Source of the DNA: an uncultured Muribaculaceae bacterium
GTDB lineage: Bacteria; Bacteroidota; Bacteroidia; Bacteroidales; Muribaculaceae
Length of the DNA: 64,000 bases
Assembly (NCBI GenBank): GCA_910587425.1
Contig: CAJUKU010000010.1
Coordinates: 23,594-87,593 of the forward strand
Reading direction: 5' to 3'
The notes under the pieces: model-generated
What the model was told of the DNA's origin: nothing
The model's input: only the letters and a program-made list of their open reading frames with translations
Databases searched by the model: none
Translations under genes and position numbers: made by a program
In this document: positions 18,403 to 28,200 of the stretch, piece after piece
Layout: each line of letters starts with the position of its first letter
Position numbering within the stretch: the stretch's first letter is position 1

Positions 18403-18408
18403 CAGCAA

Positions 18409-20157
18409 ATGGAACAGAAACCTATCATATATCAGCTTATACCCCGTCTTTTTACAAACGACAACGAAAATTGTGTGCCTCACGGCACTCTCTCGCGCAA
18501 TGGCTCGGGTAAGCTGAACGATATCACGGCTGCAGTGCTTCAGTCGATCAAGGATCTCGGCACTACCCACGTGTGGCTTACGGGAGTCATAGAGCACGCC
18601 CAGAAGAGTGACTATACGGAATACGGCATACTGCGTGACAATCCGCACGTGGTCAAGGGTGAAGCCGGATCGCCTTACGCCATAAAGGACTATTACGATA
18701 TAGATCCCGACATAGCGGTCAGCGTGCCCGACCGCATGGCGGAGTTTGAGGCGGCGGTGTCGCGCATACATGATGCCGGAATGAAGGTGATCATAGACTT
18801 TGTGCCTAATCACGTGGCGCGTCAGTATCATTCTGACGCGGCTCCTGAAGGAGTGCGCGATCTTGGTGCCGACGATGACAAGAACCTCGCTTTCTCGCCC
18901 TCCAACAATTTCTACTACATACCGCGGCAACTTTTCGCACCCTCTATAGATCTCGGGACCGGGAAGCAGAGCTATGTCGAGTTTCCGGCAAAGGTGACCG
19001 GCAACGATTGCTTCACGGCGTTTCCTACACAGAACGACTGGTATGAGACCGTGAAACTCAATTACGGTGTGGATTATCAGGGTGGACATACACATCATTT
19101 TCAGCCGGTGCCCGACACCTGGATGAAGATGCTCGATATCCTACGGTTCTGGGCGGCTAAAGGTGTCGACGGATTCCGGTGCGACATGGCGTTCATGGTG
19201 CCTATCGAATTCTGGCAGTGGGCTATTCCGGTCATCAAGGACCACTATCCGCACATTATATTTATAGCCGAGATCTACGACACGAATCTCTACCGTGATT
19301 TCATAAACGTAGGGCGTTTCGATTACCTTTATGATAAGGTGAACCTGTACGACACGCTGCGCGGCATACAGACATCCAACTTCTCGGCGGCTCAGCTGAC
19401 CGGTTGCTGGCAGACCGTCGACGGCATAAGCGACCACATGCTCAATTTCCTTGAGAATCATGATGAACAGCGTTTTGCGTCACGTTTCTACGCCGGTGAT
19501 CCCGGCAAGGTGATCCCGTCGCTCGTGGTCAGCTCGATGATTGGCACAGGGCCGATGATGATCTACATGGGTCAGGAGCTCGGTGAGCCGGCAGCCGATG
19601 CCGAGGGCTTCAGCGGATATGACGGGCGCACCACAATATTCGATTACTGGAGCCTGTCGACCTTGCGTCGCTGGCTGAACAAAGGGTGTCCCGGCAATGA
19701 GAATCTTACCGGTCGTGAGCGCTGGCTGCGCGACAAGTACCGCACCATACTCCGCCTGTGCAACTCCGAAAAGGCGATCGTGAAGGGCAGATTCTTCGAC
19801 CTCATGTATGTCAATTATGAGAATCCGACGCTCAACCCTCACCGGCAGTATGTGTTCCTGCGCAATTATGCCGACGAGACTCTTGTCATAGCCGTGAATT
19901 TCTCGGCTGATTCATGCGACCTGCGCATCAACATACCCCGCCATGCGTTCGATATGCTTCAGATTCCGCAAGGCGATGCGGTCATGACTGAACTTCTGAC
20001 CGGCGAAAAGCTTCATAAGGAGTTTGCCGAGGATGTTCCTTTCGAGACGTTCGTCGGCCCGTATGATGCGGTAGTGTGGAAGGTGAAGCACAAGAGTGTT
20101 GAGAAAAGCGATAAAAAAATCATGCCTCAGGGCGCACCCTCCGGCAAAAAAGCGTAA
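18409..20157 (+). CDS. GH13 alpha-amylase family glycoside hydrolase, cytoplasmic
   Basis: A 582-residue GH13 enzyme without a signal peptide, so it acts inside the cell. The TIM-barrel motifs are present: conserved region I FVPNHVA, the nucleophile Asp in GFRCDMAF, the acid-base Glu in IFIAEIYD, and the transition-state Asp in FLENHDEQR. A beta-sandwich C-domain follows (about 490-560), and the tail is Lys-rich. Likely substrates are glycogen or malto-oligosaccharides, by family. Subfamily and specificity cannot be read. Its TAA stop forms the first three bases of the prs -7 box. Confidence 0.92.
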   Translation: MEQKPIIYQLIPRLFTNDNENCVPHGTLSRNGSGKLNDITAAVLQSIKDLGTTHVWLTGVIEHAQKSDYTEYGILRDNPHVVKGEAGSPYAIKDYYDIDPDIAVSVPDRMAEFEAAVSRIHDAGMKVIIDFVPNHVARQYHSDAAPEGVRDLGADDDKNLAFSPSNNFYYIPRQLFAPSIDLGTGKQSYVEFPAKVTGNDCFTAFPTQNDWYETVKLNYGVDYQGGHTHHFQPVPDTWMKMLDILRFWAAKGVDGFRCDMAFMVPIEFWQWAIPVIKDHYPHIIFIAEIYDTNLYRDFINVGRFDYLYDKVNLYDTLRGIQTSNFSAAQLTGCWQTVDGISDHMLNFLENHDEQRFASRFYAGDPGKVIPSLVVSSMIGTGPMMIYMGQELGEPAADAEGFSGYDGRTTIFDYWSLSTLRRWLNKGCPGNENLTGRERWLRDKYRTILRLCNSEKAIVKGRFFDLMYVNYENPTLNPHRQYVFLRNYADETLVIAVNFSADSCDLRINIPRHAFDMLQIPQGDAVMTELLTGEKLHKEFAEDVPFETFVGPYDAVVWKVKHKSVEKSDKKIMPQGAPSGKKA

Positions 20158-20162
20158 CTTTG
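20155..20162 (+). promoter_or_regulatory. -7 box of prs overlapping the upstream stop codon
   Basis: TAACTTTG begins with the TAA stop of the GH13 gene. No TTTG lies 19-21 bp upstream, so the -33 element is absent or weak. The leader to the prs ATG is about 65 nt. Confidence 0.5.
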
Positions 20163-20230
20163 CCCTCGGTTATCACTCGGCAACCAGGAAATTGCAGACA
20201 ATTTAGTCCCGATTACATATATCACCGCTT

Positions 20231-21175
20231 ATGAACTCAGTAATCCATCCCATCAAGATTTTCGCGGGCACAAAGTCGCGCTACATGGGTGAAGAAATTT
20301 GCAAATGTCTCGGCATGGAGCTCGGAAAAATGAATATCCAGCACTTTGCCGACGGCGAGTTTGAGGTATCGTTCGAGGAGCCGATCCGCGGATGCGAGGT
20401 CTATCTCGTGCAGTCGACCGTGCCCAATGCCGACAATCTCATGGAGCTCCTGCTCATGATCGATGCGGCAAAGCGTGCTTCCGCTCACTCCGTGATCGCT
20501 GTCATCCCTTATTTCGGATGGGCGCGTCAGGACCGCAAGGACAAACCGCGTGTGAGCATAGCCGCCAAGCTCGTGGCTGATCTTCTCGTTGCCGCCGGTG
20601 TGAACCGCGTGATCACGATGGATCTTCATGCCGACCAGATCCAGGGATTCTTCAATATTCCTGTGGATCACCTCTATGCTTCGTCGGTGTTCATTCCTTA
20701 TATCGAAAGCCTCAAGCTTGAGGATATGGTGATCGCTACTCCCGACGTGGGTGGTGCCAAGCGTGCCAACAGCTATGCCAAATATCTTGATGTGCCTCTG
20801 GTGCTCTGCCACAAGCAGCGTGCGAAGGCAAACGTAGTCGAGTCAATGACCGTTATTGGCGACGTACAGGGTAAGAACGTGATTCTGATCGACGATATGG
20901 TGGATACTGCCGGAACCATCACCAAGGCAGCGAACCTGATGATGGAGAAGGGTGCGAAGTCAGTGCGCGCGCTTGCATCGCATGCCATAATGAGCGATCC
21001 CGCATCGCAGCGTGTCGACGAGAGCGCGATGACAGAGATGATCTTCACAAACAGCATCCCGTTCGAGAAGCAGTGCCGCAAGGCTACCATAATCAGTGTG
21101 GCACGCCTGATTGCCGATACTATCAGCCGCGTTCATAACAACCAGTCGATCTCGAGCCAGTACATATTCAAGTAA
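20231..21175 (+). CDS. prs: Ribose-phosphate pyrophosphokinase (PRPP synthetase)
   Basis: Makes phosphoribosyl pyrophosphate from ribose 5-phosphate and ATP for nucleotide, His and Trp synthesis. The 314-residue protein has both type I phosphoribosyltransferase-fold domains: the N-terminal FAGTKSRYMGEEICKCLGM region, the flexible GWARQDRKDKPR loop, the metal-binding MDLHADQIQGFF motif, and the PRPP loop IDDMVDTAGTITKA. Length and order are normal for class I enzymes. Confidence 0.97.
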   Translation: MNSVIHPIKIFAGTKSRYMGEEICKCLGMELGKMNIQHFADGEFEVSFEEPIRGCEVYLVQSTVPNADNLMELLLMIDAAKRASAHSVIAVIPYFGWARQDRKDKPRVSIAAKLVADLLVAAGVNRVITMDLHADQIQGFFNIPVDHLYASSVFIPYIESLKLEDMVIATPDVGGAKRANSYAKYLDVPLVLCHKQRAKANVVESMTVIGDVQGKNVILIDDMVDTAGTITKAANLMMEKGAKSVRALASHAIMSDPASQRVDESAMTEMIFTNSIPFEKQCRKATIISVARLIADTISRVHNNQSISSQYIFK

Positions 21176-21282
21176 TCTTTACGGCTTGCTGCTCTGCTTC
21201 CGGATTGCCGGAGCAGACACATAAGTCATATTACCGCAGCGGCTATGGCTGATATCAGTTTGCCGCAGCATAAAAAATCAAA

Positions 21283-21311
21283 CGAGGAGATGTTTTCACA
21301 ACGTCTCCTCG
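21283..21311 (+). terminator. Probable terminator after prs
   Basis: A 12-bp stem (21283-21294 with 21300-21311, one G-U pair) and a 5-nt loop, preceded by TAAAAAATCAAA. The downstream T-run is poor, so efficiency is uncertain. Confidence 0.55.
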
Positions 21312-21469
21312 CTTAGATAATAAACCAATCATTATCACATTTCTTGCAATGGAAAAAGTAATTTTTGCTATGTACTATTACAACGCATGGCGGAGTGATT
21401 GGTTCGGAGGTGTGATGACAATAACTTGATTTAACATGGTTGGGCATAGTATTTGCCCGCTCTTTTTCG

Positions 21470-21477
21470 TAACTTTG
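21470..21477 (+). promoter_or_regulatory. -7 box of recA
   Basis: TAACTTTG preceded by a T-rich stretch. The nearest TTTG is 14 bp upstream, shorter than consensus. The leader would be about 85 nt. No LexA box was recognised. Confidence 0.5.
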
Positions 21478-21567
21478 CGTCACGATCATAAAAGCTGCCG
21501 ACATGTGAGTCAATGACTCGGTATGGATGGCGGCGGTAATCATTCAGAAATAATAAAACTACAAGAT

Positions 21568-22788
21568 ATGGCTAAAAAAGCAACAACAGCCCGCAAGGGT
21601 AAGGATGATCCCAAGGCAGCGCTCGACCCCAAGCAGGCGCGCCTTAACGCCCTTACTTCCGTGATGCAGAAGATCGAGAAGGATTACGGCAAGGGTGCGA
21701 TCATGAAACTCGGCGACGAGAAAGTCGAGGATGTGGAGGTGATACCCACCGGATCGATCGGTCTGAACTATGCCCTCGGTGTGGGAGGTTTCCCCCGTGG
21801 CAGAATCGTTGAGATCTACGGCCCGGAGTCGTCAGGTAAGACCACTCTCGCTATACATGCCATGGCTGAGGCTCAGAAACTCGGCGGTATCGCGGCAATC
21901 ATCGACGCGGAGCATGCCTTCGACCGTTTCTATGCCGAAAAACTCGGTGTGGATGTCGACAATCTTCTCATAGCCCAGCCCGACAATGGCGAGCAGGCTC
22001 TTGAGATAGCCGACCAGCTCATCCGCTCATCGGCGGTGGATATAGTGGTGATCGACTCCGTAGCCGCCCTGACCCCGAAAAACGAGATCGAGGGTGATAT
22101 GGGTGACCGCAACGTGGGCTTGCAGGCGCGTCTGATGTCGCAGGCTTTGCGTAAACTCACCGGCACGATAGCCCGCACAAACACCTGCTGCGTGTTCATC
22201 AACCAGCTGCGTGCCAATATCGGTGTGATGTTCGGTCCGTCGGAAACCACCGCCGGTGGCAACGCTCTGAAATACTACGCTTCGGTGCGTATCGATATCC
22301 GTTCAAGCTCGACCATCAAGGATGGCGATGACGCTATCGGACGCGTTGCCAAGGTCAAGGTAGCGAAGAACAAGGTTGCTCCCCCCTTCAAGAAAGTGGA
22401 GTTCGATATAATGTTCGGCGAGGGTATCAGCCGTTCGAGCGAGATCATAGATCTTGGCGTGGAGTTGAATATCATCAACAAGTCTGGAGCATGGTACAGC
22501 TACGACGGTACGAAACTTGCCAACGGACGTGAGGCTGCGAAGCGTGTGATAAACGACAATCCGGAGCTCGCCGATGAGCTTGAGGCTAAGATCATGGCTG
22601 CTCTTAAGGAGGGCGGTCTCGGCAAGAAAGGAAAGAAGAAGAGCGATTCAAAGAAAGGTGGCTCGAAAAAGGATTCTGAGCCGGCTATCGATGAGGAGCT
22701 CGACGAACTTGACGACCTGGGCGATGAGCTCGACGATCTGGATCTGGAAGGTGATCTTCCTGATGATTTCTCGATCGACGAGGAGTAA
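21568..22788 (+). CDS. recA: Recombinase RecA with a long charged C-terminal tail
   Basis: The DNA strand-exchange and repair ATPase, 406 residues from the ATG at 21568. Upstream in-frame codons from 21523 do not look like RecA. Walker A is GPESSGKT (residues 85-92) and Walker B is DIVVIDSVAAL. The L2-region sequence INQLRANIGVMFGPSETTAGG is intact. After the normal core (about residue 345), a Lys/Ser-rich linker and then an Asp/Glu/Leu-rich tail add roughly 60 residues, ending DLPDDFSIDEE. Acidic RecA tails are autoinhibitory in model species; this one is longer than usual. Confidence 0.97.
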   Translation: MAKKATTARKGKDDPKAALDPKQARLNALTSVMQKIEKDYGKGAIMKLGDEKVEDVEVIPTGSIGLNYALGVGGFPRGRIVEIYGPESSGKTTLAIHAMAEAQKLGGIAAIIDAEHAFDRFYAEKLGVDVDNLLIAQPDNGEQALEIADQLIRSSAVDIVVIDSVAALTPKNEIEGDMGDRNVGLQARLMSQALRKLTGTIARTNTCCVFINQLRANIGVMFGPSETTAGGNALKYYASVRIDIRSSSTIKDGDDAIGRVAKVKVAKNKVAPPFKKVEFDIMFGEGISRSSEIIDLGVELNIINKSGAWYSYDGTKLANGREAAKRVINDNPELADELEAKIMAALKEGGLGKKGKKKSDSKKGGSKKDSEPAIDEELDELDDLGDELDDLDLEGDLPDDFSIDEE

Positions 22789-22818
22789 TAGCAGTTTCTC
22801 AGTAAACTAAGATACTAC

Positions 22819-22852
22819 AAGCGGCTGTGTCAGGAGATTGGCACAGCCGCTT
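22819..22852 (+). terminator. Terminator of recA
   Basis: AAGCGGCTGTG (22819-22829) pairs perfectly with CACAGCCGCTT (22842-22852), 12-nt loop, followed by TTATATG. It lies between recA and a converging gene and may act in both directions. Confidence 0.82.
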
Positions 22853-22883
22853 TTATATGTTTGTGGTCGTTGACTGATTCGTA

Positions 22884-23798
22884 TCAGGTGGAGGCGTTGA
22901 ACTGCCGTGGAGTATGCAGCAGAAACCATGCCCGCAGACGTTCACCTAATGGTATGCCCGGGATGCGGAGCACTCTTGCGTTGACTTCGGCGAATGTGTT
23001 GCGCCAAAGTGTGAAACGGTTGTCGGCGGTGTACATCAAGGGGGCTTTCGCCATGAATTTCATCTGTAGCAGAAAGGGAGAGAAGCGCTCGGTGAGTCCA
23101 TGTTCATCAAACCAGTTGTCGATAAGCATGGCAAGCAGCAGATGCTGTTTTATTTCCGGAGTGTAGCTGTGAAGCGGTATGGGTGAGGAGCCACGTCTGA
23201 TCACCGCTACCCTATCCGGCGTGCATAGTGCAAAGACGCGAGCTATGATGTTTATGTGATGCCATATATCGGAAAGTAGCGGCGGTGCGACGGCATCGGC
23301 GGCGAGCAGCAGATCTCGGCTTATCAATTTGCCATGCAGGTTGAAATCGCCGCGGGCTATGCTCATTCGGTTAAGGTCAGGGTGTCGGGTGGAGAGATGG
23401 CTGCACACGATGTCGCACTGGCGTGATTCAGCCGCATCGGCAAGGGCGGCGAAGTCAGCTGTGGTGGGGATGCTCTCGGGTGTAGTGAACATCACATAGC
23501 GCGATTGTGTGAGTTTCAACCCTTCGGAAAGTGCGGCTGTGATGCCTTGCCGGAAATGCAGGGTAGCGGTTACGCTGCTACGGTCAAATTCAGGATGTAA
23601 AGCCATGAAATAGCTGAGCACATCAGCGCTGCGGTCTGTGCTTCCGTCGTTTACAATCACGCATCGCACGTCGTGCGACTGCGTGAGCTTAGTCAGTAGC
23701 GAGAGTGAATGCTCAAGCCGGTCGGCATCGTTATGGACGGTGAATATTATACAGTGCGCTGACTTAGCCGGGTCTTTTGCGCCGGTGTCAGAACACAT
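22884..23798 (-). CDS. Family 2-like glycosyltransferase
   Basis: A 304-residue GT-A fold protein. The N-terminus reads CIIFTVHNDADRLEHSLSLL and then VIVNDGSTDRS, the nucleotide-binding motif of GT2 enzymes; MFTTPESIPTTA stands where the DxD-type metal site would be, so the metal ligand is not clear. The C-terminal third (SFFLLQMKFMAKAPLMY-like region) is helical and hydrophobic and may sit on the membrane. It overlaps the upstream barrel gene by 11 bp. Acceptor and sugar unknown; it stands outside any obvious polysaccharide cluster. Start at the ATG ending at 23798. Confidence 0.78.
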   Translation of the reverse strand: MCSDTGAKDPAKSAHCIIFTVHNDADRLEHSLSLLTKLTQSHDVRCVIVNDGSTDRSADVLSYFMALHPEFDRSSVTATLHFRQGITAALSEGLKLTQSRYVMFTTPESIPTTADFAALADAAESRQCDIVCSHLSTRHPDLNRMSIARGDFNLHGKLISRDLLLAADAVAPPLLSDIWHHINIIARVFALCTPDRVAVIRRGSSPIPLHSYTPEIKQHLLLAMLIDNWFDEHGLTERFSPFLLQMKFMAKAPLMYTADNRFTLWRNTFAEVNARVLRIPGIPLGERLRAWFLLHTPRQFNAST

Positions 23799-24279
23799 AG
23801 CCTATCGAGACGGTGAATACGCCGCTGTTGTAATCGCGTGTCCACCTGAATTTCGCGTCCGCTCCGAGTTTCAGTGTCGGTGTGACGAGGTAGTCCACGC
23901 CGGCTCCGGCATTAAGTCCGAGCCTGTCGGTGCGTGCGCTGACGTCGTTATTGTCGGGCTCCCGGTAATTCCAGGTCGTATAATTCAGTCCGGCAAGCGG
24001 GTAGGCGGTGAGTCTCGATGATGGTGCGGTGAGCGGGAAGTGACCGTTCAGATTTATGGAGAATGCGTCGTGGCCGTCGTTACGGAATGAATAGTCCACA
24101 TCAGGGGCGAGGCGGAAGCGGCTGCTGAAAGCGTACTGGAAGTAGAGACCAGCTACCCCGGAGCGGTTGCTGGTGGTGTATCCGGCGCGCAGACCCACGC
24201 TTTTCTCTCCGCGCTCTATTCCGGCGGCTGGAAGTGCGGCGATGAGCAGACAGACCGCCACGATGCATTTCTTGAGCAT
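23788..24279 (-). CDS. Small outer-membrane beta-barrel protein
   Basis: A 163-residue exported protein with signal peptide MLKKCIVAVCLLIAALPAAG, then eight or so predicted strands (SVGLRAGYTT, GLYFQYAFSS, LAPDVDYSF) and the terminal strand GVFTVSIGYVF, which ends in Phe as outer-membrane barrels do. Size suits an 8-stranded OmpA/OmpX-like barrel. A minus-strand TATATTTG at 24320-24327 is the probable -7 box. It is co-transcribed with the overlapping glycosyltransferase gene, a pairing with no obvious functional logic. Confidence 0.82.
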   Translation of the reverse strand: MLKKCIVAVCLLIAALPAAGIERGEKSVGLRAGYTTSNRSGVAGLYFQYAFSSRFRLAPDVDYSFRNDGHDAFSINLNGHFPLTAPSSRLTAYPLAGLNYTTWNYREPDNNDVSARTDRLGLNAGAGVDYLVTPTLKLGADAKFRWTRDYNSGVFTVSIGYVF

Positions 24280-24319
24280 TTTCGTGTTGTATGTGTGGTG
24301 ATGAATGTTTTTCCGGCTA

Positions 24320-24327
24320 CAAATATA
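24320..24327 (-). promoter_or_regulatory. -7 box for the barrel/glycosyltransferase pair
   Basis: Minus-strand TATATTTG, with a partial TTGG 20 bp upstream (24348-24351). The leader would be about 35 nt. Confidence 0.45.
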
Positions 24328-24366
24328 ATGAAACCGGAGCTAAAAATCCAACCGTGCTGGGCAAAT

Positions 24367-25113
24367 TTAGCTGATCACGTCAAATCCGCGGCGGCGGATC
24401 GCGTCGAGCATGCGGTACGACATAGCCTCGCGGTAGTAGCTGATGATGTGCGATGCCCAGTCGTTGTCGGATGTCGTGCCGCTTCTGGTGGCATTGTAGC
24501 GGGTGATCTCCTCATCGTAGGCTACAAGACGGTCTGTCAGCCCTTCGTCGCTGTAGCGGTTGCTGTGTATGCTGATCTCCTTCGACTGTTTGGGTTTTAG
24601 ATCGGGGAGTTCACGCGGCACTCCGATTGCAAGCGCGCAGACTATGTAGGTGCTCTGCGGGAGTGACAGGAGTTTCGATAATGCTTCGGGTGCGCAAGTT
24701 CTGGCGTAGCCTATGCAGCATGTGCCAAGCCCCTGAGCCTCGGCGGCTGTTAGGGCGTTCATCATCGCGAGCGTGGCGTCGACGGTGCCTACAATTACTC
24801 CGTCGAGTGTGTGCTCGAAGTCGGGCATGTCGATACCCTTTCTGTCGGCAATGAGGCGGATCTTGTGGAAGTCGGCGCAGAATACCATGAAATGATTGCA
24901 AGTCTTAGCCTGTTTCTGACCTGTCAGGCGATAGATCTCCTCTTTGAGTTCCTGATCAGTGACATCGACCACAGAGAACTGCTGCCCGTTGTAACTTGTA
25001 GGGGTATTGCGTATTGCGTCGTAGATGAACTGCATTGCTTCGTCGGAAATCGCCTCGCGCTCATAGCGGCGGATGCTGCGGCGTTCAAGAATGGTCTGGC
25101 TTACACTTTTCAC
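24367..25113 (-). CDS. Nitroreductase family protein (GTG start)
   Basis: A 248-residue FMN-dependent oxidoreductase. The frame is open to an ATG ending at 25200, but the extra 29 residues are Arg-rich and unlike the family. A GTG at 25111-25113 gives VKSVSQTILERRSIRRYERE, placing the FMN-binding RRSIRRY near residue 13 as expected. Other family features are NTPTSYNGQQFSVVDV, AEAQGLGTCCIGYAR and a C-terminal helical tail. These enzymes reduce nitro or quinone compounds with NAD(P)H; the physiological substrate is not known. It diverges from carB. Confidence 0.88.
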   Translation of the reverse strand: MKSVSQTILERRSIRRYEREAISDEAMQFIYDAIRNTPTSYNGQQFSVVDVTDQELKEEIYRLTGQKQAKTCNHFMVFCADFHKIRLIADRKGIDMPDFEHTLDGVIVGTVDATLAMMNALTAAEAQGLGTCCIGYARTCAPEALSKLLSLPQSTYIVCALAIGVPRELPDLKPKQSKEISIHSNRYSDEGLTDRLVAYDEEITRYNATRSGTTSDNDWASHIISYYREAMSYRMLDAIRRRGFDVIS

Positions 25114-25241
25114 GGTTGCGCTTGTTTTTGGGTGGTAAAGAAATGTTGATATGAACCGGCTGCGGCGCCGGCGCTTACCGAGATAACAAACGTGATGCAA
25201 AAAAGTTCGGCGGTAGGATGCCGAAATCGGCGGGGATTTAG

Positions 25242-25249
25242 TATTTTTG
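25242..25249 (+). promoter_or_regulatory. -7 box of carB
   Basis: TATTTTTG located 26 bp before the carB ATG; the predicted transcript starts near 25255. No good TTTG 19-21 bp upstream. Confidence 0.45.
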
Positions 25250-25275
25250 CATAAAATTTCTAAGTGACTTTACTT

Positions 25276-28200
25276 ATGGCGATGAAGAAAGTATTGCTGC
25301 TCGGTTCCGGAGCATTGAAAATCGGACAGGCGGGCGAGTTTGACTACTCCGGCTCGCAAGCCCTGAAAGCCCTGCGTGAAGAGGGTATCTCGACAGTCCT
25401 CATCAACCCTAACATTGCAACGATACAGACCTCTGAAGGTGTTGCCGACCAGGTTTATTTCCTGCCCGTGACTCCCTACTTTGTAGAGGAGGTTATCAAG
25501 AAGGAGCGTCCCGACGGCATACTGCTTGCCTTTGGCGGTCAGACCGCACTAAACTGCGGCACGGAGCTTTACCTGAACGGCACTCTGGAGCGCTACGGCG
25601 TGAAGGTGCTCGGCACATCGGTTGAGGCTATCATGATCACCGAGGACCGCGACCTGTTTGTAAAGAAACTTAACGAAATTGAGGTGAAGACTCCGGTGTC
25701 GCAGGCTGTGGAGAGCATTGACGACGCCGTTGAGGTTGCACACCGTATCGGTTATCCGGTGATGGTCCGCTCGGGTTACGCCCTCGGTGGTCTCGGATCG
25801 GGAATCTGCACGAACGATGCCGAATTCCGTGCACACTGCGAGAGCGCGCTCGCCTATTCCCGTCAGATCCTCGTTGAGGAATCGCTCAAAGGATGGAAAG
25901 AGATCGAGTTTGAGGTGATACGCGATGCCAACGACCATTGCTTCACCGTTGTGCCGATGGAAAACTTCGACCCGCTGGGCATCCATACCGGCGAATCGAT
26001 AGTTGTGGCTCCCATCGTGTCGCTCCGTCCCGAGCAGATCAGTATGCTCGAGGAGATAGCCCGCCGTGTAGTGCGTCACATAGGGATCGTGGGTGAGTGC
26101 AACATCCAGTATGCCTTCAACGCCGAGACCAACGACTACCGCATTATCGAGATCAACGCCCGTCTGAGCCGTTCGTCGGCGCTCGCATCGAAAGCCTCCG
26201 GTTATCCTCTGGCTTTTGTCGCAGCAAAACTCGCTCTCGGATACACACTCGACCAGATCGGCGAGATGGGTACCCCCAACTCGGCATACGAGGCTCCGAA
26301 AGTTGACTACATGATCGTGAAGATACCCCGCTGGGACCTCACGAAATTTGCCGGTGTTGACCGCGAGATCGGATCATCGATGAAATCGGTGGGTGAGATC
26401 ATGTCGATCGGTAAATCATTCGAGGAGATCATGCAGAAGGGTCTTCGCATGATCGGTCAGGGCATGCACGGTTTTGTGGGCAACAACGACATAGAGTTTG
26501 CCGATCTTGACCATGCTCTGGAGCATCCGACAGATCTCCGCATCTTCGCCATCGCCGAGGCGCTGCAGCGCGGCTACACCATAGAGCGCATAGTTGAGCT
26601 GACAAAGATTGACCGCTGGTTCATCTCGCGTCTCGACAATATCGTGCGCTATGCCGCTCATCTCGCCGAGTTCGACAGCATCGAGAAAATCGACCGTGCA
26701 ACAATGCACGAAGCGAAGCGTCTTGGCTTCAGCGATTTCCAGATAGCGCGCCTTGTGGAGAATCCCAAAGGGAAGATGGACGACGAGGTGATGCGTGTGC
26801 GCAAGCACCGTAAGTCGCTCGATGTCCTCCCCGCCGTGCAGCGCATCAACACCGTAGCTTCCGAATATCCCGATCTCACGAACTATCTGTACGTCACCTA
26901 TGGATCGGTGACCCACGCGATACCTTACGGCATGAACGCCGGCAACAATATTGTTGTCCTCGGTTCTGGGGCATACCGCATCGGCAGCTCCGTGGAGTTC
27001 GACTGGTGCTCTGTGAATGCCGCCACCACCTGCCGCCGTCTCGGTTACCGCTCGATAATGATCAACTACAACCCGGAGACCGTCTCAACCGACTATGACA
27101 TGTGCGACCGCCTCTACTTCGATGAGCTGAGCTTCGAGCGTGTCATGGATATCATCGAGCTCGAATCACCCAAGGGTGTGATCGTGAGCGTGGGCGGACA
27201 GATTCCGAACAATCTCGCCATGAAGCTCTATGGCAGCCATGTGCCTGTGCTCGGTACATCGCCGGTGTCGATCGACCGTGCCGAGAACCGTCATAAGTTC
27301 TCAGCAATGCTCGACCAGCTCGGCATCGACCAGCCGCGATGGAAAGAGCTGACCACCGAAGAGGATATCCGTGATTTCGTGTCAGAGGTCGGCTTCCCGG
27401 TACTGGTGCGTCCCAGCTACGTGCTTTCGGGTGCCGCCATGAATGTCTGTCATGATTACGACGAGATGCACCGCTTCCTTGCCCAGGCTGCGAAGGTCTC
27501 GAAAGAATATCCGGTCGTTGTGTCGGAATTCCTGCAGAATGCCAAGGAGATCGAGTTTGACGCTGTGGCACGCAATGGTGAGATCGTGGAGTATGCTATC
27601 TCGGAGCATGTGGAGTTTGCCGGCGTACATTCGGGCGACGCGACCCTCGTATTCCCCGCACAGAAAATCTATATGGCTACGGCGCGCCGCATAAAGCGCA
27701 TCAGCGCCCGCATAGCCAAGGAACTCAATATCTCCGGTCCGTTCAACATTCAGTATCTTGCCAAGGACAACGATGTGAAGGTGATCGAGTGCAATCTCCG
27801 CGCTTCGCGTTCGTTCCCGTTTGTCAGCAAGGTGCTTAAAAAGAACTTCATCGCCGATGCCACCCGCATCATGCTCGGTGAGAAAGTTGAGCCGACCGAT
27901 TCCTCGACTTTCGATATCGACTATATCGGTGTCAAGGCATCGCAGTTCAGCTTCGCACGTCTGCACAAGGCTGACCCTGTGCTGGGCGTGGATATGTCGT
28001 CGACCGGCGAGGTGGGCTGTCTCGGACGTGATTTCGACGAGGCGCTGCTCAACGCAATGCTCTCCGTGGGCAACCATGTGCCTCAGGGTGGTGTGCTTGT
28101 CAGCTCAGGCGATGTGCGTGGCAAGGTGGATATGCTCGATGCCTGCCGCCGTCTTGCGGAGCATGGCTACAAGATCTATGCTACCGAAGGCACCGCACAG

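Noticed and set aside
17791..19098. A 435-codon open frame on the minus strand
   Set aside because: It is antisense to the patatin and GH13 genes, both of which have intact catalytic motifs.
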